Shown: in pieces, positions 1-5,623 of the stretch
Layout: each line of letters begins with the position of its first letter
Numbering within the stretch: the stretch's first letter is position 1
DNA from: an uncultured Hyphomicrobiales bacterium
Lineage (GTDB): Bacteria > Pseudomonadota > Alphaproteobacteria > Rhizobiales > Beijerinckiaceae
Assembly (NCBI GenBank): GCA_903903935.1
Contig: CAIVAX010000579.1
Location: 1-7,927, forward strand
Length of the DNA stretch: 7,927 nucleotides
Reading direction: 5' to 3'
Position numbers and translations under genes: made by a program
The notes under the pieces: generated by a model
The model's database searches: none
Told to the model about the DNA's origin: nothing
Seen by the model: only the letters and a program-made list of their open reading frames with translations

Positions 1-25
1 AAATAACTAAAGCAGCATAACGCAT
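1..25 (-). CDS. 5' end of a gene cut off by the window edge
   Basis: Only the first eight codons are visible, reading MRYAALVI, with an ATG at position 25 on the minus strand. It is called because GGGGAG lies six bases upstream of the ATG, a much better ribosome binding site than most others in this window. The start is basic then hydrophobic, as in a signal peptide or first membrane segment, but eight residues are too few to decide. It lies 92 bases beyond the end of the squalene-synthase-like gene on the same strand, so it could be a separate unit or a distal operon member. Product unknown. Confidence 0.4.
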
Positions 26-43
26 TACAGACTCCCCTGTCTG
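26..43 (-). promoter_or_regulatory. Ribosome binding site inside a small hairpin
   Basis: On the minus strand the sequence is CAGAC-AGGGGA-GTCTG: a perfect 5-bp stem (28-32 with 39-43) whose 6-base loop carries most of the Shine-Dalgarno sequence of the truncated gene starting at position 25. Visible directly. Any effect on translation is inference, and a 5-bp stem is only marginally stable. Confidence 0.35.
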
Positions 44-117
44 ATCCAATCAAAAGCGAGAATGAGCGTGGCCGCAAGTCAAATCTGCTCATCCTGAGAT
101 CAAATGAGGCAATCTTT

Positions 118-1002
118 TCATAAATTTAGTGACATTCTGAAGACATGCCATTGCCGTTTCCAAGCCGGAACAGTCACAGGCCCCTCAAAGGGATTGCAGC
201 CCCTGCGCTCAAAGCGTGCCAGAAACGGCTCTACGCGTGCCAATCCCAAGAGGACGCTGCGCGCGGCAGGCTGCAATGAGCCAAGATTTGAGAGAGCCGC
301 TGTGCGATGCTGCCGCGCCAAATCACAAATCTCGCGCAACGCCATCTCTAAGGCAGGGCTCATCTGTTGCTTCAACAGGCTTTGCGGATCGAGCTGATGT
401 TTGATGATCACATCTTTAGGCAGATAAATCTGCCCACGCGCCGCATGCCTTGATAAGGATTGCAGCAGGTCAATCAATCCCAAAGCAACACCCGCATGGC
501 CCACACAATCTGCCCCGCCGGGATCTTGTCCCTGCGCCAAGACCAAAGAGGCCAGACGCAACACGGAAGCTATCGTCTCGCCATAATATCCTTCCAGATC
601 ACTGACGCTCAGCATGGGATCTTGATAAAGATCGAAGACATGCGCCTCGATCAGATCTTGGAACGGCTGCAGCGGCAGCTGATATGTTTTAATTGTCTCA
701 AGCACAGCGCTGGCCAGCGGATGCCCCTGTCCGCCAGTCTCAAACGGACTGATCGAGGCATGTGCTGGAAAGAGCGCATCACGCCACCATTGCAATCTGA
801 TTTCGCCCAAACCCGGTTCAGAGACGATCAAGGGAATGCGCTTGATCTCGGAGCTAAAGGCAAACAGAGCATGTAAATGCGAACGCACCGCTGCAGGCGC
901 AAACAGGCAGGACAACCAAGTGTCCCAATCGTGCTGATAGAGCTGCTCTGCGCAATAGGCATAATCCTGATCCAGAGCTGGCTGAGCTTGTGTCTGGCTC
1001 AT
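118..1002 (-). CDS. Squalene/phytoene-synthase-like protein, NDUFAF6-type (probably not a catalytic prenyl synthase)
   Basis: A 294-residue protein of the squalene/phytoene synthase family by overall pattern: the helix carrying GEIRLQWWRDAL (66-77), YYGETIASVLRL (139-150), and a GQIYLPKDV stretch (190-198) at the place where real synthases have GR-YLP. Active synthases need two aspartate-rich motifs that bind Mg-diphosphate. Here the first is replaced by AFSSEI (48-53) and the second by LIDLLQSLSR (177-186), so Mg-dependent condensation is unlikely. The same losses and similar flanking motifs occur in mitochondrial NDUFAF6, a respiratory complex I assembly factor, and the preceding gene resembles NDUFAF3. 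No signal peptide or clear membrane span is seen. Its ATG overlaps the TGA of the upstream gene (ATGA, 999-1002), so translation is probably coupled. It is the last clear member of the yajC-secDF operon. Family membership is firm; a complex I role is inference. Confidence 0.85.
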   Translation of the reverse strand: MSQTQAQPALDQDYAYCAEQLYQHDWDTWLSCLFAPAAVRSHLHALFAFSSEIKRIPLIVSEPGLGEIRLQWWRDALFPAHASISPFETGGQGHPLASAVLETIKTYQLPLQPFQDLIEAHVFDLYQDPMLSVSDLEGYYGETIASVLRLASLVLAQGQDPGGADCVGHAGVALGLIDLLQSLSRHAARGQIYLPKDVIIKHQLDPQSLLKQQMSPALEMALREICDLARQHRTAALSNLGSLQPAARSVLLGLARVEPFLARFERRGCNPFEGPVTVPAWKRQWHVFRMSLNL

Positions 1003-1385
1003 GCGCTGGCCAGCAGCACGGCGGCCACCGGCCGCTGTTCTTCCATCATAATATTATAAGTGGCTATGGCATGGCCTGTGGCCATAGCCTCCAGATGAAT
1101 GCCCTGCTCCACCAAACCGCGCCGCAGATCAACGCCAATCGGCTCAAGTTTCGCGCCTGTGCCGATCAGCAGAAAAGAGACAAGGCCCTTGGGCAAATCA
1201 AGAAGAGGCGCAAGCACAGCCTGCGTCACATCGCCAATCTGAACAGCGTCAATGGCATGTATGCCGCTAGGCATCACCAACAGCGAGCCGCGATGCGACA
1301 TGTCAGCGAAGCGAAAGCCCCCCGCCCCATAGGCCGAGATGACATGCTGACCGGGCAGATAGCCTTTATACATGCGCTCTGACAT
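999..1385 (-). CDS. Mth938-domain (DUF498) protein, NDUFAF3-like
   Basis: A 128-residue protein of the Mth938/DUF498 family. Visible family motifs are YGAGGFRF (19-26), HRGSLLVMPSGI (31-42), FLLIGTGAKL (71-80) and the C-terminal MATGHAIATYN (101-111) followed by EEQRPVAAVLL. The bacterial proteins are small, soluble and of uncertain biochemistry; the human relative NDUFAF3 is a complex I assembly factor. The ATG at 1385 is chosen because about 16 residues before the conserved YG motif matches the usual length. A TTG at 1418 is also open in frame and would overlap the secF stop as TTGA, giving 139 residues. Neither start has a good ribosome binding site. It lies 29 bases after secF and overlaps the next gene by four bases, so it sits firmly in the secDF operon. 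Function here is inferred from the eukaryotic relative and the neighbourhood. Confidence 0.85.
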   Translation of the reverse strand: MSERMYKGYLPGQHVISAYGAGGFRFADMSHRGSLLVMPSGIHAIDAVQIGDVTQAVLAPLLDLPKGLVSFLLIGTGAKLEPIGVDLRRGLVEQGIHLEAMATGHAIATYNIMMEEQRPVAAVLLASA

Positions 1386-1414
1386 CAGCTTTAGCCCGGA
1401 GGGAGGCCAATAGA

Positions 1415-2350
1415 TCAATCTACCGAGGAGTCAGCTTTGCCGCTCTCAGCAGCCAGATTGCGCACGCCCAGATAGATCAAAATGGGGGAGCAGATGAAGA
1501 TGGAGGAATAAGTGGAAACAAAAATGCCCCACATCATCGCCAAGGAGAAGGAGCGAATGACATGCCCCCCAAAGAACACCAGCGCCAACAGAGCCAGAAA
1601 CACTGTTGTGGCTGTCATAATCGTGCGCGGCAATACCGCATTGATCGACAGGTCAATCATGTCGGAAATCGGCATGCGCTTATACTTCTTCATCATCTCG
1701 CGAATACGATCAAGCACGACGACCGTTTCGTTCAGTGAATAGCCAACAATCGTCAAAATAGCGGCAATCGATGTGGTGTTGAACTCCAATTGCGTCACGC
1801 AGAAAAAGCCAACCGTGAGCAACAGATCGTGCATCGTGCCAATCACCGCACCAACAGCAAATTGCCATTCAAAGCGAAACCACAAATAGGTCAGAACAGC
1901 CACAATCGAGAGCACAACACCCAGCGTGCCTGATTGCACCAATTCGCCAGAGACGCGCGGGCCAACAACTTCCACCCGGCGATAGTCATAAGTCTCCGTG
2001 CCCAATGCCTCTTGCACTTTTTGCACAGCGGCTCTTTGCGCCACATCGCCACCTGGCTGCAGACGCAGACGCAAGGTCACATCGCTCTCATTGCCAAAGC
2101 CCTGCACTTCAACCTCGCCAAGACCAAGGCGATCGGCCGACGCGCGCAAAGCGGCAATGTCAGCCTTGCCCGATTTGGCGCGCAATTCCATCAATGTGCC
2201 ACCGGCAAAGTCGATGCCGAAATTCATGCCAATCAGCAGGAAGGTCGCCACAGAAATGATCGAGAGAAAGGCCGAAAAAGGATAGCTCACGCGCCGAAAG
2301 CGCATGAAGCCAAAATTGGTGTGTTCGGGTGCGAGCCGCAGCAGCTTCAT
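1415..2350 (-). CDS. secF: Protein translocase subunit SecF
   Basis: SecF, 311 residues, the usual length. With SecD it forms an inner-membrane RND-family complex that uses the proton gradient to pull exported proteins through SecYEG and to help membrane insertion. Visible features: a first membrane segment near 25-43; GIDFAGGT (45-52), the signature at the start of the periplasmic domain; VVGPRVSGELVQSG (128-141) leading into the second span; and the conserved fourth-helix region with GYSLNETVVVLDRIREM (203-219). PRTIMTATTV (241-250) and further hydrophobic stretches bring the total to six spans. The ATG at 2350 gives the usual N-terminus; the ribosome binding site is weak. It starts 12 bases after the secD stop, so the two are surely co-transcribed. 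Nothing is missing or truncated. Confidence 0.97.
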   Translation of the reverse strand: MKLLRLAPEHTNFGFMRFRRVSYPFSAFLSIISVATFLLIGMNFGIDFAGGTLMELRAKSGKADIAALRASADRLGLGEVEVQGFGNESDVTLRLRLQPGGDVAQRAAVQKVQEALGTETYDYRRVEVVGPRVSGELVQSGTLGVVLSIVAVLTYLWFRFEWQFAVGAVIGTMHDLLLTVGFFCVTQLEFNTTSIAAILTIVGYSLNETVVVLDRIREMMKKYKRMPISDMIDLSINAVLPRTIMTATTVFLALLALVFFGGHVIRSFSLAMMWGIFVSTYSSIFICSPILIYLGVRNLAAESGKADSSVD

Positions 2351-2362
2351 ATGTTTGCCCGT

Positions 2363-3961
2363 TCAGATCGGCAGACGCGTGGGGCGGGCCCAGCGATACC
2401 ATAGCGAAATCATCATCCGCGTCATGGTGACGGCTGTGATGATGGTTGTGAGAATGCCAAGGCCGAGCGAAACGGCAAAGCCGCGCACCGGACCCGAGCC
2501 CAGAAAATACAGAATAATCGCCGCCACCATCATTGTGGCATTGGAATCCACAATGGTCGCAAAGGCGCGATTAAAGCCCGCATCAAGGGAAGAGACTATC
2601 GAGCGGCCCAATTTATGTTCTTCACGTATGCGCTCATAGATCAGCACATTGGAATCCACCGCCATACCAATGGTGAAGATAATGCCGGCAATGCCCGGCA
2701 ATGTTAAGGTCGCCTGCAGCAAAACAATCGAGGCAAAAATCATCACCACATGGATCAGCAAAGCCAGATCGGCAAACACGCCAAACACGCCATAGGTGAT
2801 CAGCATATAGAGCACGACAAGACCAGCAGCGACATAGGCCGCCAATTTGCCTGCATCAATCGAATCCTGACCAAGGCCGGGACCAACCGTGCGCTCTTCG
2901 ACAATCGTCAATTTGGCCGGCAGCGCTCCGGCACGCAACAGGATCGCCAGATTGCTGGCCTGTTCAACGGTAAAGCGACCCGAGATCTGGCCTGAGCCAC
3001 CCGTAATAGGCCCTAAAATGCGCGGCGCAGAAATCACCTTGCCATCAAGCACAATGGCAAAAGGCTTGCCGACATTTGCGCTGGTCACAGCACCAAATTG
3101 CTGGCCACCTTTAATGTTGAAGCGGAAATTGACGACCGGCTCACTGGTGCGCTGATCAAAGCCGGGCTGCGCATCGGTGAGATCTTCACCCTGCACCATC
3201 ACTTGCTTTTCAATCGGCAGCACGCCGGGCTGATCGGTCTGCGGCAACATTTCCACATCGGCCGGATTAAAGCCTGTATCGGCAACAAGACGAAATTCGA
3301 GTTTGGCCGTCGTGCCGAGAATTTCAATCAAGCGCTTGGTGTCTTGCAGGCCGGGCACTTGCACCAGCACACGATCAACGCCCTGACGCTGAATATTAGG
3401 CTCAGTCGTGCCCAAAGCATCCACGCGGCGGCGCAACACTTCAATCGATTGATCAACCGCGCGTCGCACTTTGTCCTGCGTGGCTTGCTCAGACAAAGTC
3501 AGACGCACCATGCCGTCTGTAGCTTCCGCAATATCAAAAGTCGGCGGTGAGGCAACGCCCAGCGCACTCATTCCGCTAGGCTGCGATTGCAAGCGCAATT
3601 TGGTCAGCGCCTTGGCCCGATCATTGGCATCAGTGACACGAAACTGCACTGTGCGGCCTTGAGCCCCAATGCCGCCGCTCAGAGTGCGAACATTTTCTTC
3701 GCGCAAGATCCGGCGCACATCATCGCGCAGATTAGCAACTTGCGTGCGCAGCACATCAGCCGCATCAACTTCCAGCATCAAATGCGCGCCGCCTTGCAGA
3801 TCGAGCCCCAGCACAATCTGTTCGACCGGGAGCCATTTGGGCAATGCAGCCTTGATGGATTTAAAGCTCGTCTCGCCCAGCATGCTGGGCACAACCAGCA
3901 GCACAGCCAGCAAAGACATGAGCAGGATCGAGGTGACTTTCCAGCTTGAGAAGCGCAGCAT
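2363..3961 (-). CDS. secD: Protein translocase subunit SecD
   Basis: SecD, 532 residues from the ATG at 3961 (MLRFSSWK, the typical alphaproteobacterial start). An in-frame TTG three codons upstream, at 3970, would also be possible and has AGAG at closer spacing. It is the larger subunit of the SecDF motor in the inner membrane. Visible features, numbered from the ATG: an N-terminal membrane segment (about 9-27); GLDLQGGAHL (52-61); the periplasmic region with RRVDALGTTEPNIQRQG (178-194); a run of five spans from about 373 to 520. The fourth helix carries TIGMAVDSNVLIYERIREE (430-448), whose Asp436 corresponds to the conserved proton-relay aspartate, followed by GFNRAFATIVDSNAT (462-476). Complete and unremarkable. 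An 87-base untranslated gap without an obvious terminator separates it from yajC upstream. Confidence 0.97.
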   Translation of the reverse strand: MLRFSSWKVTSILLMSLLAVLLVVPSMLGETSFKSIKAALPKWLPVEQIVLGLDLQGGAHLMLEVDAADVLRTQVANLRDDVRRILREENVRTLSGGIGAQGRTVQFRVTDANDRAKALTKLRLQSQPSGMSALGVASPPTFDIAEATDGMVRLTLSEQATQDKVRRAVDQSIEVLRRRVDALGTTEPNIQRQGVDRVLVQVPGLQDTKRLIEILGTTAKLEFRLVADTGFNPADVEMLPQTDQPGVLPIEKQVMVQGEDLTDAQPGFDQRTSEPVVNFRFNIKGGQQFGAVTSANVGKPFAIVLDGKVISAPRILGPITGGSGQISGRFTVEQASNLAILLRAGALPAKLTIVEERTVGPGLGQDSIDAGKLAAYVAAGLVVLYMLITYGVFGVFADLALLIHVVMIFASIVLLQATLTLPGIAGIIFTIGMAVDSNVLIYERIREEHKLGRSIVSSLDAGFNRAFATIVDSNATMMVAAIILYFLGSGPVRGFAVSLGLGILTTIITAVTMTRMMISLWYRWARPTRLPI

Positions 3962-4048
3962 GAAGATCAAAAATCTCTTTGGCCAAAACGGCGAGGCTTA
4001 AAACGGGGATACGAGCGGCCCTCAGGAGCCCGAGAGGACGAAATAGGC

Positions 4049-4384
4049 TTACCCTTCCTTGACGGGCTCACCTTTGGAGCGAACATCTGAAATCATGCCA
4101 CGCAAAACACGCACTTTCACATTTTGCGCGATCTCGACTTCAACTTCCGTCTCGTCATTCACTTTAGAGACTTTACCAATCAGACCACCAGCGGTCACAA
4201 CTGTATCCCCACGGCGGACATTGGCGACCATATCCTGATGCGACTTCTGCCGACGTTGTTGCGGACGCAGGATCAGAAAATACATGATCACCAGAATAAT
4301 GCCGAAAGGGGCAATCTGGATCAAAATATCCTGCGTGCCGGGAGCTCCGGCAGCCTGAGCAAAAGCGGGCGTCACAAAATTCAT
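4049..4384 (-). CDS. yajC: Preprotein translocase accessory subunit YajC
   Basis: YajC, 111 residues, of normal length. It is a single-span inner-membrane protein that binds SecDF and joins the holo-translocase. A short N-terminal region is followed by one membrane helix (about 21-39) ending in the family signature FLILRPQQRRQK (36-47). A small cytoplasmic domain follows with RRGDTVVTAGGLIGKV (57-72) and a charged beta-rich end. The ATG at 4384 is well supported: GGAG lies five bases upstream, and the N-terminus MNFVTPAFAQ is typical of alphaproteobacterial YajC. It is the first gene of the leftward operon, directly behind the promoter called at 4441-4468. Confidence 0.96.
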   Translation of the reverse strand: MNFVTPAFAQAAGAPGTQDILIQIAPFGIILVIMYFLILRPQQRRQKSHQDMVANVRRGDTVVTAGGLIGKVSKVNDETEVEVEIAQNVKVRVLRGMISDVRSKGEPVKEG

Positions 4385-4404
4385 CGGCTCTCCAACTCCA
4401 GACT

Positions 4405-4438
4405 GGGCCCCAACATATGGGCCTTAGTAAATTTGGCC
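4405..4438 (-). other. yajC leader with two overlapping inverted repeats
   Basis: In the expected 5' untranslated region of yajC, GGCCC (4406-4410) can pair with GGGCC (4419-4423), and the latter's GGCC (4420-4423) can instead pair with GGCC at 4435-4438. The two hairpins exclude each other. They are short (5 and 4 bp), so a regulatory role is only a possibility; no known riboswitch or leader element is recognised. Confidence 0.25.
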
Positions 4439-4440
4439 GG

Positions 4441-4468
4441 ACTATACCTTGCACAGCCTCGAAAGCAA
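4441..4468 (-). promoter_or_regulatory. Likely housekeeping promoter of the yajC-secDF operon
   Basis: On the minus strand TTGCTT (4463-4468) and TATAGT (4441-4446) stand 16 bases apart, a good fit to a sigma-70-type promoter and the best match found in the divergent region. The implied transcript start is near 4434, giving an untranslated leader of about 50 bases before the yajC ATG. A 6-bp inverted repeat, GAAAGC (4461-4466) and GCTTTC (4480-4485), overlaps the -35 box and could be an operator, which is unproven. Nothing equally convincing was found for the divergent ATPase gene. Confidence 0.55.
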
Positions 4469-4560
4469 TGCCGAAGCGAGCTTTCTCAAGGGATCAAAAG
4501 GCTTCTCATAGCTAGACGCGGCTTGACGAACCGGCTAAAGCCCCAAAAGAGCCCCATCGG

Positions 4561-5499
4561 ATGAGACAAATGGCCAAAAAGCCCCTTCCCCGCAAAAAAG
4601 TGACCCGAAAGCCCAAAGCTTCTGTGGCCGAGCTCCAAGCAAGCGAGTTCAGCGCTCAGCTTGCCCGCATCGCCGAGGCGCTGGATCGCTTAGCCCCCGC
4701 CGCTCTTGCCAGTGCTGATTTTGCCGCCGCCGATGCCTTTGTCTGGCAGGCCGCAGCCGCGCGTCTGGCCCCAGTGCCCAAAGTCAACCGAGTCGAGCTT
4801 GAGCTTTTGCGCGGCATTGACCGCGTCCGCGATCAATTATTCGACAATACGCAGAGATTTGCCCGTGGCCTATCGGCTAATAATGCTTTGCTCTGGGGTG
4901 CTAGAGGCATGGGCAAATCCTCGCTGGTGAAAGCCGTTCATGCCCAGATCAACTATAAGCTCCCCAAAAAGGCGCCTGCCCTCAAGCTGATCGAAATCCA
5001 TCGTGAGGATATTGAAAGCCTGCCGGTGCTGATGAATCTGGTACGCGCCGCGCCCTATCCCATCATCATCTTTTGTGATGATCTCTCCTTTGATGCCAAT
5101 GACACCTCCTACAAATCACTTAAAGCAGTACTTGAAGGTGGCATTGAAGGACGCCCTGACAATGTTGTCTTCTATGCCACCTCCAACAGGCGGCATTTGC
5201 TCCCCCGCGATATGATGGAGAATGAACGCGCCAGCGCGATCAATCCGGGCGAAGCGGTAGAGGAAAAAGTCTCCCTCTCCGATCGCTTTGGCCTGTGGCT
5301 TGGCTTTCACAAATGCTCGCAGGATGAATATCTCGAAATGGTCTTTGCCTATTGCGATCATTTCAAACTCAAGCAAGAGCGCGCGCTCATCGAATCCGAA
5401 TCGCTGGAATGGGCCACCACACGCGGCGCCCGCTCAGGCCGCACGGCTTGGCAATATGTGCAAGATCTTGCAGGTCGGCTTGGCCGACGGATCGGCTAA
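4561..5499 (+). CDS. DUF815-family AAA+ ATPase
   Basis: A 312-residue ATP-binding protein of the DUF815 family (AAA+ fold); its cellular role is not established. A basic N-terminus (KKPLPRKK, then KPKA) and an Ala-rich helical region lead to the Walker A loop GARGMGKSS (113-121). Walker B is PIIIFCDDL (167-175), a sensor-1-like FYATSNRRHLLPR follows (204-216), and SLSDRFGLWLGF (238-249) holds the probable arginine finger, Arg242. All catalytic features look intact, so an active ATPase is expected. It is soluble, with no membrane segment. The start is uncertain: ATG at 4561 (used) and ATG at 4570 are in frame, and neither has a strong ribosome binding site. It is transcribed away from yajC and convergently with the nlpD-like gene. 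The last codons lie inside the first copy of a 29-base tandem repeat. Confidence 0.9.
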   Translation: MRQMAKKPLPRKKVTRKPKASVAELQASEFSAQLARIAEALDRLAPAALASADFAAADAFVWQAAAARLAPVPKVNRVELELLRGIDRVRDQLFDNTQRFARGLSANNALLWGARGMGKSSLVKAVHAQINYKLPKKAPALKLIEIHREDIESLPVLMNLVRAAPYPIIIFCDDLSFDANDTSYKSLKAVLEGGIEGRPDNVVFYATSNRRHLLPRDMMENERASAINPGEAVEEKVSLSDRFGLWLGFHKCSQDEYLEMVFAYCDHFKLKQERALIESESLEWATTRGARSGRTAWQYVQDLAGRLGRRIG

Positions 5500-5533
5500 A
5501 AAGCCGGCTTGGTCGACGGATCGGTTCAGAAGC
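5476..5533. repeat. 29-base tandem duplication at the 3' end of the ATPase gene
   Basis: Two adjacent 29-base units, 5476-5504 and 5505-5533, begin CGGCTTGG-CGACGGATCGG and match at 25 of 29 positions. The first unit includes the last seven codons and TAA stop of the DUF815 gene; the second lies in the convergent intergenic region, where the equivalent triplet is TCA. The differences suggest an old duplication. No transposon features or longer array accompany it. Confidence 0.85.
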
Positions 5534-5546
5534 CAACTCAAAAGCA

Positions 5547-5576
5547 AACGGCAGGCCTTTCTTGGGACCTGCCGTT
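5547..5576 (-). terminator. Intrinsic terminator between convergent genes
   Basis: A perfect 9-bp inverted repeat, AACGGCAGG (5547-5555) and CCTGCCGTT (5568-5576), with a 12-base loop. Read leftwards it is followed by TGCTTTTGAGTT, a modest T-rich tail, so it fits best as the terminator of the nlpD-like gene, 47 bases past its stop. Read rightwards no T-run follows; it may still act weakly for the ATPase transcript. Confidence 0.75.
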
Positions 5577-5623
5577 GATATCAGCCTTCGTGTCTCGCGG
5601 AGACTGAACTTATACTCAAAGCC

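Noticed and set aside
84..107. Possible terminator after the squalene-synthase-like gene
   Set aside because: CTCAT/ATGAG can pair, but the stem is only 5 bp, an alternative CTCA/TGAG pairing competes, and no T-run follows on the minus strand.
1934..2404. Long plus-strand open frame opposite secF/secD
   Set aside because: It lies wholly antisense to well-recognised sec genes, its translation shows no family motif and is His/Arg/Gln-rich as expected from a shadow frame. The same applies to plus-strand frames at 104-876, 3098-3550, 3587-3949, 4124-4564, 6254-6685 and 7158-7706.
3962..4048. Possible arrest peptide or riboswitch between yajC and secD
   Set aside because: The 87-base gap has no ATG-started small frame on the minus strand before the secD start and no recognisable conserved RNA fold; only short GC-rich inverted repeats around 4017-4033 were seen.
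4486..4560. Promoter for the DUF815 gene on the plus strand
   Set aside because: TTGACG at 4533 and CATAG-like elements near 4507 exist, but no pair has acceptable spacing and -10 quality, so no promoter is called.
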